Positions 25,003 through 35,228 of a stretch of 62,945 nt of DNA are shown here, piece after piece. The stretch's first letter is position 1. Each line of letters begins with the position of its first letter. Source of the DNA: Draconibacterium sediminis (lineage in GTDB: Bacteria; Bacteroidota; Bacteroidia; Bacteroidales; Prolixibacteraceae); assembly GCF_000949475.1 (NCBI RefSeq), contig NZ_JRHC01000011.1, positions 1-62,945 on the forward strand, in the 5' to 3' direction. The notes under the pieces are model-generated. The model was given only the letters and a program-made list of their open reading frames with translations. It searched no databases and was not told the origin of the DNA. The position numbers and the translations under genes are program-made.

Positions 25003-27606
25003 TTATAACGAAAACCAGTAGCTGAATTTAATCATAAAAGCATTTTCGGCACTAATTTTTCGAATGTCTTTGAAACTATCGAATAATGAAGAATTATAAG
25101 CTTCCTGGTAATCGCTACGATTATGGCTCCAAACAAAATAGAAAGTCGATCCTGTTTTATATTCCCAGCGGGCTACGAAATTCGACCTGAATTCCTGAAA
25201 ATTAAAATCGAAATCATACGATGAAAAATCGTGGTAGACGTTGCCATCATCGTCAGTCAACAAATCATTATTACGTGTCAAAAACTCAAACCGTTGGTTA
25301 AGATCTTTGGATTTTGAATCGTTCACGCGGCGATAATCAACATATTTTCCTGAGGAAACATACGGGCTGCCATAATATTGAAGCGACAACTCCGGCGTAA
25401 TAAAAAACTCGGCTCTGAAGGTGGTATAGAACGTCTGACGTTCAAGATTACCAACCACATATTCGGTCTTGGCATTTACATTCGATCGGCGAAGATACTG
25501 GCTGTTATCCTGTTCATTTATATAGGAAGAAGCCGACGAGAGCATAAAACGTGTACTAACTCTCCAGTCCACTTGAAATGAGTATGAATTATCGAATGTA
25601 ATATTATCTTCCGATCTTGTGAAATCCGTTCGAACCCCTACAAAGAAATCACGCTGCGAATTGGTTTGAATAGCTGCTCCCAAACGGTTTCGGTTGTTAA
25701 TTCGTAATGAAGGCCCACCACGTAATCGTCTGGTATCAATTTCATTTATGTATCGATAAGCAGCCAAATCAAATCTCCAGTAATTTTTGAATCGCCAACC
25801 TGCAGTAAAGCTAAAATTATCTCTCAGATTATCTCCGTTAAAGTTCCAGTCATGACCTTGAGCTAAACGGAATGAATAATTCAGCAATATACCTTTGGGT
25901 TTATTTACCAGATATTGAATCCTGAAATTCTGATCGACATAATCTGCCTGCCGCAAATATCCAACATCATTCAAATCAACTCCTGGCGAACGCCATTCAA
26001 CGTCTCCTGTAATTCTTAATTTACCACTTCGTTTACCGCCGGCTACTTCTCCCCCCCAACCACTTAGGCTTGTTCTGGTGGGATCATATTCAAGGTAATC
26101 GGCATCAACACGTTGATAATAGTGACGTGAATTTCTTTGCAAACGAGCAATTGATTCTTCGCTTCCGCTAATTCGTGAAGTAAATCCTTTTGCGGCAACA
26201 TAATATTTTCTGTTCTTCCAGTTGTGCTCAAAATCAAGCCCGCCAACAAGTGAGTTATCTGTTAAAAATTCAAGATTTTCGTCTTTAATATTTCGAATCG
26301 AAGAGGTAACAATTCCTCCCAATACGGTACTGCCCTCATTGAAATCCTGCTTTACACGTGCAATAGAATAATTAGTAAATGGTTCAACAGCTTCTTTAAT
26401 GGTTTCGTCGGCAGATTTAATTGTTGCGGTTTCTCTGGCAGTCATACTATTAACCAGCCCCAGCGAAAAACCCTTTTTATTCTTTCCTGTAAGTTTTAAT
26501 GCGTTTATAATGGAAGTATTTTCCGGCATTTCCAGACTCTGATCTTCATCATAGTCGGGCTCGTAACTTGGTGCATGACCAATACGACGCGAATAGAAAA
26601 GCATATCATGACCTGAATTGTATTCCAAAATACTGTTCCCTTCCAAAAAGAATGGACGCTTCTCATCGTAAAATACTTCGTACGAGGTCAGGTTTAGTTC
26701 CGAAGGATCGGCTTCAACCTGCCCAAAATCGGGATTAAAAGTATAATCCAAAGTAAAATTCGAGCTTACGCCAATCTTGCCATCAACACCAAATCCAAAA
26801 TTCTCTTTATTCGTCGAATTCGGAAAATATTGTCCGCTGGCATAGGGCATCACTTCAAAATTACGTTTGTATGGGATATTCTCTATTCCGCGCAGTTCCC
26901 CAAAAATATATACCATTGCTGGAGCATCAATCGGAATTAATTTCCACTGGCTTTCTTCACTAAGCCGGTGTATCCAGCGCCAAATATGCATCCCCCATAT
27001 CTGCTCTTCCTTTTTTGAATAACGTATCTGAGAAAATGGAACACGCATTTCTGCATACCAGGCTGAATCTCCCAATGATGTTTTGCCATCCCAAACAGCA
27101 TTCCAGTTAAAATCCCAGCCATATTCTCCCATGTGCATCAGGTCAATTTTTTGGCCAGCTGAAGTTAAATTAAACTCAAATGCAGTTTGTTTATCCTGGT
27201 ATGAATCAAGAGCAATGCCTGCAACATCTCCATTTAATTCATCTCTTCGCCCAAGTATTGGATCCATTTCATCGGGCTCATCATCATAGGCGATAATTGC
27301 AAAGTACAGATACTTATCGTCGTAAAGTATTTTTATTTCAGTTTCCTGTGAAGCTTTTTGCGCCTGATGCGGTTGTTGTTGAATAAAATCTCCGTCCCAG
27401 GTGCCAACAGTCTGCCAACACTCATCATCCAGTTTCCCATCAATCTTTGGAACCAGAGAGGTTCGCGTGGCATAATACACCCTTTTCATGCTGGCATAAT
27501 GATTTACTAATGAGTCATCCGACAATGTATAATCATAATCTTGTGCTCGAACTACAGACACAAAGAAGGTAAAAAATAAGAGGGTAAAAATTAATTTTGA
27601 ACGCAT
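25003..27606 (-). CDS. DUF5916 outer-membrane protein with N-terminal CBM9-like domain
   Basis: An 867-residue exported protein with a signal peptide (MRSKLIFTLLFFTFFVSVVRA). Residues about 45-200 form a family-9 carbohydrate-binding-like beta-sandwich (PKIDGKLDDECWQ, then YDDKYLYFAIIAYDDEPDE). The remainder is the DUF5916 region with alternating beta-strands (GVDGKIGVSSNFTLDYTFNPDFGQVEADPSELNLT) and ends in an aromatic strand (MIKFSYWFSL), so it is probably an outer-membrane beta-barrel. The family is widespread in marine Bacteroidota with no established function; roles in surface glycan or hydrophobe handling are guesses. The gene is monocistronic, with 285 bp of AT-rich sequence upstream before the carboxylase operon. 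Confidence 0.88.
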   Translation of the reverse strand: MRSKLIFTLLFFTFFVSVVRAQDYDYTLSDDSLVNHYASMKRVYYATRTSLVPKIDGKLDDECWQTVGTWDGDFIQQQPHQAQKASQETEIKILYDDKYLYFAIIAYDDEPDEMDPILGRRDELNGDVAGIALDSYQDKQTAFEFNLTSAGQKIDLMHMGEYGWDFNWNAVWDGKTSLGDSAWYAEMRVPFSQIRYSKKEEQIWGMHIWRWIHRLSEESQWKLIPIDAPAMVYIFGELRGIENIPYKRNFEVMPYASGQYFPNSTNKENFGFGVDGKIGVSSNFTLDYTFNPDFGQVEADPSELNLTSYEVFYDEKRPFFLEGNSILEYNSGHDMLFYSRRIGHAPSYEPDYDEDQSLEMPENTSIINALKLTGKNKKGFSLGLVNSMTARETATIKSADETIKEAVEPFTNYSIARVKQDFNEGSTVLGGIVTSSIRNIKDENLEFLTDNSLVGGLDFEHNWKNRKYYVAAKGFTSRISGSEESIARLQRNSRHYYQRVDADYLEYDPTRTSLSGWGGEVAGGKRSGKLRITGDVEWRSPGVDLNDVGYLRQADYVDQNFRIQYLVNKPKGILLNYSFRLAQGHDWNFNGDNLRDNFSFTAGWRFKNYWRFDLAAYRYINEIDTRRLRGGPSLRINNRNRLGAAIQTNSQRDFFVGVRTDFTRSEDNITFDNSYSFQVDWRVSTRFMLSSASSYINEQDNSQYLRRSNVNAKTEYVVGNLERQTFYTTFRAEFFITPELSLQYYGSPYVSSGKYVDYRRVNDSKSKDLNQRFEFLTRNNDLLTDDDGNVYHDFSSYDFDFNFQEFRSNFVARWEYKTGSTFYFVWSHNRSDYQEAYNSSLFDSFKDIRKISAENAFMIKFSYWFSL

Positions 27607-27892
27607 GATTGGTTTTTAATTGCCATCAAAAATAGAAATTATTAGAAAATAAAAAAACACTTATCATAAAAAATATAATTTTAGACCCATTGCTTTTGGA
27701 ATTCAAATTTTATCCGCCGGAAACACTAATATAAAACAGTTTTTTACATTTATTAACAATTAACCATGCCACAGGTATCTCTCAACAGGTAACTTCCAAT
27801 CTAAATTTTTTGAGTGTAAACATTTTTTGCAAAACAGAGTTATTATTTGCAGAAATTAAGATGACTTAAACTTATATTGATTTCAAAGTTGT

Positions 27893-29398
27893 ATGAAGAA
27901 AATCAAAAAGATTCTAATCGCAAACCGAGGCGAAATTGCGATTCGCGTTATGCGAACCTGCAGGGAACTTGATCTTGAATCAGTTGCCATTTACTCGGAA
28001 GCAGACAGGACTTCGCTTCATGTGCGTTATGCCCACGAAGCTTATTGTGTAGGTAAAGCACCATCGAGCGAAAGTTACCTGAACATTGATAAAATTATAG
28101 AAGTTGCTAAACAAAGTGGCGCTGATGCAATTCATCCCGGCTACGGCTTTTTATCGGAAAATGCCGATTTTGCCCGACGTTGTACCGAAGAAGGAATAGT
28201 GTTTATTGGTCCGTCGCCGGAAGTTATCATTCAAATGGGTGATAAAATCCAGGCCCGCGAAGCGATGACTGCCGCCGGAATTCCCGTAGTACCCGGAACC
28301 GATGGTGAAATAAAGTCGGAAGATGAAGCGCTTGAAGTGATAAAAAGTATCGGTTTGCCGGTAATGATAAAAGCATCGGCCGGTGGTGGCGGAAAAGGAA
28401 TGCGCCTGGTGAAAAACGAGTCGGAAGTGGTTTCTGCAGTTCGCGCAGCCCGCTCTGAAGCTAAGTCGGCTTTTGGCGACGATGCCGTTTACATCGAAAA
28501 GTACATTACTTCACCACATCACATCGAGTTTCAAATTTTGGCCGACCAGCACGGAAATACCGTTCACCTTTTCGAGCGTGAATGTTCGGTTCAGCGTCGT
28601 CACCAGAAAATGATCGAGGAAACTCCATCGCCGTTGATGACTCCTGAGTTGCGCGATGAAATGGGAAAAGCAGCCGTTGAAGCTGCAAAAGCAGTAAATT
28701 ATGTAGGTGCCGGAACCATTGAATTTTTGGTGGATAACGACCTGAATTACTATTTCCTTGAAATGAATACGCGTTTGCAGGTGGAACACCCGATTACCGA
28801 ACGTGTTACCGGAATCGACCTGGTAAAACAGCAAATTTATGCTGCTGAAGGCCGTGAGTTGGAATTTGGGCAGGACGACCTTAGACAAAGAGGCCATGCC
28901 ATAGAATGCCGTATTTATGCCGAAGATCCGGATAATAACTTTATGCCAAGCGCCGGAAAAGTGTATAAGATATCAACTCCACTGGGGCTGGGCGTTCGTA
29001 CCGATGGTTATGTGTATGAAGGTTATGAAATTCCGATTTACTACGACCCGATGATCTCGAAACTGATTGTTTGGGGAAAAACACGCGACGAAGCCATTGC
29101 GCGTATGCGACGGGCACTGTATGAATACAAAATTACCGGAGTAAAAACATCAATAAAAATGCTGGAACGTGTAATGAACAACGAAAACTTCATTGCCGGA
29201 AATTACGACACCCATTTTATTGAGAAAAACCAGGAACAGCTGCTTTCTAACGGAATGAAAGACAATCCGGAAGACATGGTTATTATTGCTGCATTTATCG
29301 ATTACCTCGATAAACTGGGAAGCAATGCTGCAGTAACCAAAGAGTTTGTGCCGGCACAAAGCCGCTGGAAAAAAATTCCATACGTAAATCATTTTTAA
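27893..29398 (+). CDS. accC: Acyl-CoA carboxylase biotin carboxylase subunit
   Basis: A 501-residue ATP-grasp enzyme that carboxylates biotin with bicarbonate and ATP. The N-terminal domain motif ILIANRGEIAIRVMRTCREL, the ATP glycine loop KASAGGGGKGMRLV (about residues 160-173), and the catalytic EMNTRLQVEHPITERVTGIDLVKQQ are all intact. It is first in a three-gene operon with a biotin carrier and a carboxyltransferase. Such stand-alone triads in Bacteroidota usually form propionyl-CoA (or broad acyl-CoA) carboxylase rather than fatty-acid acetyl-CoA carboxylase, which has split AccA/AccD. The C-terminal tail beyond residue 450 is a short extension. Confidence 0.93.
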   Translation: MKKIKKILIANRGEIAIRVMRTCRELDLESVAIYSEADRTSLHVRYAHEAYCVGKAPSSESYLNIDKIIEVAKQSGADAIHPGYGFLSENADFARRCTEEGIVFIGPSPEVIIQMGDKIQAREAMTAAGIPVVPGTDGEIKSEDEALEVIKSIGLPVMIKASAGGGGKGMRLVKNESEVVSAVRAARSEAKSAFGDDAVYIEKYITSPHHIEFQILADQHGNTVHLFERECSVQRRHQKMIEETPSPLMTPELRDEMGKAAVEAAKAVNYVGAGTIEFLVDNDLNYYFLEMNTRLQVEHPITERVTGIDLVKQQIYAAEGRELEFGQDDLRQRGHAIECRIYAEDPDNNFMPSAGKVYKISTPLGLGVRTDGYVYEGYEIPIYYDPMISKLIVWGKTRDEAIARMRRALYEYKITGVKTSIKMLERVMNNENFIAGNYDTHFIEKNQEQLLSNGMKDNPEDMVIIAAFIDYLDKLGSNAAVTKEFVPAQSRWKKIPYVNHF

Positions 29399-29407
29399 AC
29401 AAGAATT

Positions 29408-29917
29408 ATGGCTGTTGAAATAAAAATTGGCGACAGGAAAGCATGGGTTAACCTGTTAAAACAAGATGGCAACATTCTGGAAGTTGAAGTTGACGGAAAA
29501 ACATATAATGTAGATTTGATGCATACTGCCGATGGCACATTTTCAATTCTTGAAGGTGGCCATTCGTACGATATCGAACTGGTTCCGGATGAAACGCCAA
29601 AAAAATATACCGCTTACACATTATACGAACGTTACAATGTTGAAGTAATTGATGCCGAAGCACGTTATCTGCAAAACCGTAATGCGAACGGAGCAGGACC
29701 AGGCGACAATAAAATAACTTCGCCTATGCCGGGCAAAGTAGTTAAAGTGTTGGTTGAAGAAGGTGATGTTGTTCAGGAAGGTGAAACTGTAGTTATCATT
29801 TCGGCCATGAAAATGGAAAGCGAATACAAAGCACCTAAAGATGGAACGATTAAAAAAGTACATGTAAAAGATCAGCAAACAGTAGACAGCAACCAGGTAT
29901 TAATTGAATTGGACTAA
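29408..29917 (+). CDS. Biotin/lipoyl-attachment carrier subunit of acyl-CoA carboxylase
   Basis: A 169-residue carrier. The C-terminal biotinyl domain (about residues 100-168) has the AMKMES biotinylation motif with Lys135 as the modified residue, and the preceding [18 protein letters not shown] strand. The N-terminal half is a beta-rich docking region. It carries carboxybiotin from the biotin carboxylase to the carboxyltransferase encoded on either side. The stop lies 10 bp before the ATG of the next gene, consistent with coupled translation. Confidence 0.93.
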   Translation: MAVEIKIGDRKAWVNLLKQDGNILEVEVDGKTYNVDLMHTADGTFSILEGGHSYDIELVPDETPKKYTAYTLYERYNVEVIDAEARYLQNRNANGAGPGDNKITSPMPGKVVKVLVEEGDVVQEGETVVIISAMKMESEYKAPKDGTIKKVHVKDQQTVDSNQVLIELD

Positions 29918-29927
29918 AAGAAAAGAA

Positions 29928-31463
29928 ATGGATTTAAAAGCAAAATACGAACAGCTTGATGCACTAAATGCACAAGCCGAACTCGGAGGAGGTGAAGATA
30001 GAATTGAAAAACAGCATGCAGCCGGAAAAATGACTGCCCGCGAACGCATTCTGCAATTACTCGATCCGGGAACTTTTACCGAAATTGATAAACTGATGAC
30101 ACACCGAAATTACGATTTCGGTATGGAAGCCAAAAAAATATTGGGCGACGGTTTAATATCGGGTTACGGAAAAGTAAATGGAAAACTGGTGTATGTTTTT
30201 GCCCAGGATTTTACTGTTTTTGGCGGATCGCTGAGTAGAGCCAACGCCGATAAAATTGTAAAAATTCAGGAACTGGCATTAAAAATGGGAGCACCGCTTG
30301 TTGGGTTAAACGACTCGGGTGGCGCCCGTATTCAGGAAGGCGTTGAAAGCCTTGCCGGTTACGCCGATATATTTTACAACAACGTAATTTCATCGGGGGT
30401 AATTCCTCAAATTTCTGCCATATTAGGGCCGTGTGCCGGTGGTGCGGTATACTCTCCTGCCCTCACCGATTTCATTTTTATGGTGAAAGAAAAGAGCCAC
30501 ATGTTTGTAACCGGACCTGAGGTAATTAAAACAGTTACGCACGAAGATGTTACCAAAGAAGAATTGGGTGGAGCAGATACCCACAGCTCAAAAAGTGGAG
30601 TAGCCCACTTTACCGGCAACGACGAGGAACAAACCATTATGATGGTTCGCGAATTACTAAGCTTCCTGCCTTCCAACAACCTGGAAGATCCGCCGATAAA
30701 AACTACCATCGACCCATCCGACAGGGTTAGCGAAGAACTGGAAGAAATTGTTCCTGCCGATCCGAACAAACCTTACGACATGCATGAGATTATCCAGACG
30801 GTTATCGATAACAAACATTTCCTGGAAGTTCAACCCAATTATGCACAAAATATAATTGTTGGTTTTGCTCGTTTTGGTGGCCGGCCGGTGGGCGTTGTTG
30901 CCAACCAACCAAGTCATTTAGCGGGAGTACTTGACATTAATTCATCAGTTAAAGCGGCACGTTTTGTTCGTTTTTGCGATGCATTTAACCTGCCTTTGGT
31001 AACATTTGTTGATGTTCCGGGTTTCTTGCCGGGAACCGGACAGGAATTTGGCGGTATTATTAAACACGGGGCAAAATTGCTTTACGCATTCTCTGAAGCT
31101 ACAGTGCCAAAAATTACGGTAATCACCCGAAAAGCTTATGGTGGTGCTTACGATGTAATGTCGAGCAAGCACATTGGTGCCGATGTAAATCTGGCTTACC
31201 CAACAGCAGAAATTGCCGTGATGGGGCCTGAAGGTGCGATTAACATTATTCATCGCGAAAAAATGAGCGATGACGAAAAAGCAGCCAAAGTGCAGGATTA
31301 CCGCGATAAATTTGCGAATCCGTACAAAGCAGCCTCACTGGGTTATATCGACGAAATTATTCATCCGCGCGATACACGTAAAAAGGTTATCGATGCGCTT
31401 GAAATGACACAGAACAAACGAAAATCAAATCCACCGAAAAAGCACGGGAACATTCCGCTTTAA
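29928..31463 (+). CDS. Acyl-CoA carboxylase carboxyltransferase (propionyl-CoA / methylmalonyl-CoA type)
   Basis: A 511-residue crotonase-fold carboxyltransferase of the PccB/MmdA family. The N-terminal subdomain contains [11 protein letters not shown] and [24 protein letters not shown]. The C-terminal one contains [50 protein letters not shown], which carry the two oxyanion holes. With the biotin carrier it should form D-methylmalonyl-CoA from propionyl-CoA, or run in reverse in a decarboxylase context. No membrane decarboxylase subunits are present, which favours the ATP-dependent carboxylase. The ATG at 29928 is chosen over an overlapping upstream TTG at 29904. Confidence 0.92.
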   Translation: MDLKAKYEQLDALNAQAELGGGEDRIEKQHAAGKMTARERILQLLDPGTFTEIDKLMTHRNYDFGMEAKKILGDGLISGYGKVNGKLVYVFAQDFTVFGGSLSRANADKIVKIQELALKMGAPLVGLNDSGGARIQEGVESLAGYADIFYNNVISSGVIPQISAILGPCAGGAVYSPALTDFIFMVKEKSHMFVTGPEVIKTVTHEDVTKEELGGADTHSSKSGVAHFTGNDEEQTIMMVRELLSFLPSNNLEDPPIKTTIDPSDRVSEELEEIVPADPNKPYDMHEIIQTVIDNKHFLEVQPNYAQNIIVGFARFGGRPVGVVANQPSHLAGVLDINSSVKAARFVRFCDAFNLPLVTFVDVPGFLPGTGQEFGGIIKHGAKLLYAFSEATVPKITVITRKAYGGAYDVMSSKHIGADVNLAYPTAEIAVMGPEGAINIIHREKMSDDEKAAKVQDYRDKFANPYKAASLGYIDEIIHPRDTRKKVIDALEMTQNKRKSNPPKKHGNIPL

Positions 31464-31540
31464 CAGAGATTGATGTAGATTGAAGTTCAGATTGAATCAG
31501 ATTGAATCGAATCTGGATTTATCAAATACACGAAATATAG

Positions 31541-31589
31541 AAGAGATTGATTTGAGGTAAGTTGTTCCTTTTTATCAATCTCTTTTTTT
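31541..31589 (+). terminator. Intrinsic terminator after the carboxylase operon
   Basis: AAGAGATTGAT pairs with ATCAATCTCTT across a 22-nt loop and is followed by a T-run to 31589. The stretch 31464-31540 before it has no gene and contains a short GATTGAA-type repeat. Confidence 0.75.
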
Positions 31590-31704
31590 ATTATGTATAC
31601 ATCTAAAAATCAACCTTATTTTCCGCAAAACAACTACATTTGGCCCTGAAAAATTAGTTCATCTGTTAACAAGGCCAATTTTCACACGAAAAACCATCAA
31701 ACTG

Positions 31705-31735
31705 TTTGATAAATAACAATTTATTTCTATTTTTG
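31705..31735 (+). promoter_or_regulatory. Promoter of the rpsF operon
   Basis: A textbook Bacteroidota promoter: TTTG (31705-31708), 19 nt spacing, then TATTTTTG (31728-31735). The transcript would start about 40 nt before rpsF. The leader contains only a short TCCAAAATTTTTGGA dyad; no clear S6:S18 autoregulatory RNA motif was recognised. Confidence 0.8.
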
Positions 31736-31780
31736 CGCGTCCAAAATTTTTGGAAAACTATTTAATAATTTAAAAATTAG

Positions 31781-32143
31781 ATGATTATGTTGAATCAGTA
31801 CGAAACCGTTTTCATTTGTACTCCCGTTTTATCTGAGCCACAGGTAAAGGAAGCGGTAACAAAATTCAGGGATCTCATCAAAGCCAATGGAGGTGAGATG
31901 ATCCATGAAGAAGATTGGGGAATGAAAAAACTGGCTTACCCAATTCAAAAGAAATCTACTGGCTTTTATCACTTATTTGAGTTTAAAGCCGATCCTGCAT
32001 TCATTACAAAAATGGAGACAGATTTCCGTCGCGACGAGCGCGTTATCCGCTTCATGACTGTAAAACTCGACAAGTATGCTGTTGCATACAGCGAGAAGAG
32101 AAGAAAACTTCAGAAAGCAAAATCAGAAAAAAAGGAGGATTAA
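31781..32143 (+). CDS. rpsF: 30S ribosomal protein S6
   Basis: A 120-residue small-subunit protein that pairs with S18 on the central domain of 16S rRNA. The family beginning ([15 protein letters not shown]) and the [15 protein letters not shown] segment are clear; the C-terminus is a Lys/Glu-rich tail of about 20 residues. The start may be the ATG at 31781 or the one at 31787 (two codons later). It opens the conserved rpsF-rpsR-rplI operon, with only 3 bp before rpsR. Confidence 0.97.
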   Translation: MIMLNQYETVFICTPVLSEPQVKEAVTKFRDLIKANGGEMIHEEDWGMKKLAYPIQKKSTGFYHLFEFKADPAFITKMETDFRRDERVIRFMTVKLDKYAVAYSEKRRKLQKAKSEKKED

Positions 32144-32146
32144 AAA

Positions 32147-32413
32147 ATGGCACAAGGAAGTGAAATCAGATACCTGACTCCACCGTCAGTAGAGATCAAA
32201 AAGAAAAAATATTGCCGTTTCAAGAAAAACGGAATCAAATATGTTGATTACAAAGACCCTGAGTTTTTGAAGAAATTCCTTAACGAACAAGGTAAAATTT
32301 TACCTCGTCGTATCACCGGAACTTCGTTAAAGTATCAGCGCAAAGTTGGCCAGGCCGTTAAACGTGCCCGCCAAGTTGCATTGCTACCATTTGTAACCGA
32401 CATGATGAAATAA
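32147..32413 (+). CDS. rpsR: 30S ribosomal protein S18
   Basis: An 88-residue small-subunit protein with the conserved core [18 protein letters not shown] and the [26 protein letters not shown]-binding region. It lies between rpsF and rplI, as in most Bacteroidota. Confidence 0.97.
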   Translation: MAQGSEIRYLTPPSVEIKKKKYCRFKKNGIKYVDYKDPEFLKKFLNEQGKILPRRITGTSLKYQRKVGQAVKRARQVALLPFVTDMMK

Positions 32414-32427
32414 GAGGAGGACTTGAA

Positions 32428-32874
32428 ATGGAAATTATATTATTACAAGACGTAGAGCGTTTAGGAAGCAAAGACGATATTGTAGAGGTAAAAGGTGGTT
32501 ACGCACGTAACTTTCTGATTCCTACACAAAAAGCAATTGTTGCTACCGAGTCTGCCAAAAAAGTTTTGGCTGAGAACATTAAACAACGTGCTCACAAAGA
32601 AGCTAAATTGAAAGAAGAAGCTACTAAAATTGCTGAGCAAATTGTTGCCAAGAAAATTTCTATTGGTGCAAAAACAAGCACTTCAGGCAAAATTTTCGGA
32701 TCGGTTAACACCATCCAGTTGGCTGAAGCGATCAACAAAAAAGGATTTGAGATCGACCGCAAACAGATCACTATTCCTGAAGACAGCATCAAAGAAGTTG
32801 GTACTCATACAGCTAAAATCAAACTGCACAAAGAAGTTGTGGTTGAGATTGAATTTGAAGTTGTTGCGGAATAA
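32428..32874 (+). CDS. rplI: 50S ribosomal protein L9
   Basis: A 148-residue large-subunit protein. The N-terminal domain signature (LLQDVERLGSKDDIVEVKGGYARNFLIPTQKA) is followed by the long connecting helix and the C-terminal RNA-binding domain. It is the last gene of the operon and is followed by an intrinsic terminator. Confidence 0.97.
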   Translation: MEIILLQDVERLGSKDDIVEVKGGYARNFLIPTQKAIVATESAKKVLAENIKQRAHKEAKLKEEATKIAEQIVAKKISIGAKTSTSGKIFGSVNTIQLAEAINKKGFEIDRKQITIPEDSIKEVGTHTAKIKLHKEVVVEIEFEVVAE

Positions 32875-32908
32875 GCATATTTTTGCATACACAATACTAA
32901 AAACGGTA

Positions 32909-32938
32909 AAAGGGTTTCCAAATGGAAACCCTTTTTAT
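32909..32938 (+). terminator. Intrinsic terminator after rplI
   Basis: AAAGGGTTTCC-AAAT-GGAAACCCTTT stem-loop with a T-run; near-symmetrical, so it may also stop the convergent regulator transcript. Confidence 0.9.
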
Positions 32939-32983
32939 TTTGTTCTAAATGATCTGATACACGGCAAATGAACTATAAAACCT

Positions 32984-33652
32984 TCAGGAAGTGCTAACCG
33001 AAAACCTGCAATTGGGGCAAATTGGTTTGTGCTTATCGCTTATTAAATTGTGTTGACAGGCATAAATCATCATTTGTAAATGATTTAAACTACCCAGCTT
33101 TTCCCTGATATTTTTCAAATGCGTACGCACTGTAGACTCACTAATGTTAAGAGTATTCGCAACTGCATTATAGGTTTCTTCCGTAATCCAGGTTCCTAAA
33201 ATTTGTTTCTCTCTGCTGGTTAATTTCGATTCATACTCCTCACCGTTCTTACAACTAAAAAATTTATCTATAGCCTTAGGGCATAAATATTTTCCCGATG
33301 TATAAATTTCCTGAATTGCTCTGATAATTTTTTCGGCCGAACAGCTTTTTACAATATACCCGTTAATAAAAGGCATAATCTTCACCATCAGTTCCTGCGA
33401 AATTAGTTCGGAGATAACCAGAATTTTTAAATGTGGAAAATTCAAATTCAGATTCGATGCATAGTCTATAAATTCTATCGACCACAGCTTAAATTCAAGA
33501 ATTACCAGGTCCGGTTTTAATTCTGAAATATGTTTAAAAGGATTATCGGCATTATTTACAATACCAACTATCTGAGAATACTGATTTTCTAACAGATAAG
33601 TTTTGATACATTCTGCGACTAACTTCTGATCGTATGCTATTAATATTTTCAT
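32984..33652 (-). CDS. LuxR-type response regulator with atypical receiver
   Basis: A 222-residue protein: a receiver-like domain (residues 1-120), a LuxR/NarL helix-turn-helix (about 143-205, LTSREKQILGTWITEETYNAVANTLNISESTVRTHLKNIREKLG) and a short Cys-containing tail (CPNCRF). In the receiver, the usual phosphoacceptor position in PDLVILEF is Glu53 instead of Asp, and the acidic pair at the N-terminus is reduced to Asp8, while a later Lys (VKSC) is kept. It is thus probably phosphorylation-independent or locked in an active-like state. It lies divergent from the lipoprotein/protease genes and may control them; that is inferred from position only. Confidence 0.85.
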   Translation of the reverse strand: MKILIAYDQKLVAECIKTYLLENQYSQIVGIVNNADNPFKHISELKPDLVILEFKLWSIEFIDYASNLNLNFPHLKILVISELISQELMVKIMPFINGYIVKSCSAEKIIRAIQEIYTSGKYLCPKAIDKFFSCKNGEEYESKLTSREKQILGTWITEETYNAVANTLNISESTVRTHLKNIREKLGSLNHLQMMIYACQHNLISDKHKPICPNCRFSVSTS

Positions 33653-33931
33653 GGTGTAACCTGATTACATGGTTAACAGCACAAACAATTGATATACAAG
33701 TTACAAAAATTACAAAGAACTACTTACCAGTTACTGTATAATTGTTGAGACAGAACTCAGATTTGTTTACTCGCTCCATGAAATTGTTGACATAAAACTG
33801 GCCAAAGCGACCGAAAAAACCAACAATTTAAGGATTGTCTTGCCTCGTCTAATTTTATAAATTGTTATTCCATTTAACTGGAACAGTCATAAAATCAGAG
33901 AACATTATTTATTAACCAAAATTTCTTAACC

Positions 33932-35119
33932 ATGAAAACAATTATCCGTTATTCTCACTATGTATTTTTTTTACTCTTAATGAGCTGCTTAACTATTCTT
34001 TTAAGTAACTGCCAGAAAGGCGATATTTTACCCCAGGTTGATGATGACTCCGACCGACCGGAATGGGCAGGTGGTAAAACCGAGGCCAATGATCACATTA
34101 AAGGAAATGATGACTCAGGAACTACCCGTGGTGGCGACTATGGCGATTTATACGTGCTATTGAGGGATGATAATGGTGTCCCTACAATGACATGGGTAGA
34201 TCTTGATGTAGATAGTGAACAAGATGACGATGAATTCTTTGTTCAGCCAATCGATGCTCAGGGCAATGAAATTGAACTTGATCAATATGGAGAAGTTCCG
34301 GAAGGAGCTCCGGTAATTGAGGTGGACTTTGGCCGCTTAAACATTGTACGTTCGCCTCAATCGGTTTTAGACCAGGCCTTTGAAGAAGCCATGAAAGTAA
34401 TTGAAGCCGGCGATGATTTTACGCTGGATTTCTGCGGACGGTTATCAATTTGGAATTATGATCCTGTTGTCACCGACTCACTTGTTCTAACAAAAACAAT
34501 CGATTCTCCGCGTGAAAACATGGCCTTGTACCAATACCTGATGACCTATATGTATGAAAACACTGTTGAAAACAACTACGCCAACAGACTGGCTTTTTTA
34601 GATGCCTATGAAATAGATGCACTGTTGTTGGCTGCCGGTTGTTTTTCTGCAGGTTCAGACAAAACCGGCACGGTTGATATTGATGAAGTAGTATACATTA
34701 ATGGTTTTCTTGATTGTTGTGGTCTGAATCCTATTTTAAACGACCATGATTACGATTTTAACCACGAAAACAATTATTACTTCAATTTCACTGAACCCAG
34801 ATTTGGCGATGCACAGTTTCAATACAACCGTGGAATTTATGAAGACCGATTTATCCAGTATTTGGTTTGGGACAATGTTTACTATCCTGTAAATGAAGAC
34901 GGAATCTCAGAAGGTCCGGTATTTTCAATTTTCGACATTTTTGAAGGGAATGTTGACTTTAAAGGAATAGGTGAACAGCCGCAATTTACTTATCGGTGGA
35001 ACCAGTTTGCGCATGATAAAGTACAGGGTTTTGCAATCGCCATTGATGATGCAGTACAAGTTCTGGATTATGTACATGGCGATTCAAATATTATTTTCTT
35101 ACCAAATTATCAACCTTAA
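33932..35119 (+). CDS. Uncharacterised acidic lipoprotein
   Basis: A 395-residue protein with a lipoprotein signal (MSCLTILLSNCQKGD, lipidated Cys27). The mature part starts with a low-complexity acidic linker (DDDSDRPEWAGGKTEANDHIKGNDD). A globular region follows without recognised motifs, containing Cys pairs (DFCGRLS, GCFSAG, LDCCGLN) and aromatic, Asn/Asp-rich strands. The lipobox is followed by QKGD, not an acidic stretch right at +2, so its membrane side is uncertain. It precedes the secreted subtilase by about 110 bp and may be co-transcribed with it. No function can be assigned. Confidence 0.75.
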   Translation: MKTIIRYSHYVFFLLLMSCLTILLSNCQKGDILPQVDDDSDRPEWAGGKTEANDHIKGNDDSGTTRGGDYGDLYVLLRDDNGVPTMTWVDLDVDSEQDDDEFFVQPIDAQGNEIELDQYGEVPEGAPVIEVDFGRLNIVRSPQSVLDQAFEEAMKVIEAGDDFTLDFCGRLSIWNYDPVVTDSLVLTKTIDSPRENMALYQYLMTYMYENTVENNYANRLAFLDAYEIDALLLAAGCFSAGSDKTGTVDIDEVVYINGFLDCCGLNPILNDHDYDFNHENNYYFNFTEPRFGDAQFQYNRGIYEDRFIQYLVWDNVYYPVNEDGISEGPVFSIFDIFEGNVDFKGIGEQPQFTYRWNQFAHDKVQGFAIAIDDAVQVLDYVHGDSNIIFLPNYQP

Positions 35120-35228
35120 AATATAAAATCACCAGGCAATTGTGGGTTTATTAAATTTTTCCCGTGTAGTAATCTGAAGAGTGACCATCTGCCTTTCCCT
35201 GGCAGATGGTTCTCTAAAATCCGGCAAT

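Noticed and set aside
29904..29927. Earlier TTG start for the carboxyltransferase overlapping the biotin carrier gene
   Set aside because: The ATG at 29928 begins the conserved N-terminus, and the additional eight residues are not family-like.
31741..31780. S6:S18 leader RNA regulator
   Set aside because: The short leader lacks the CCG-containing stem-loop expected for the rpsF autoregulatory motif.
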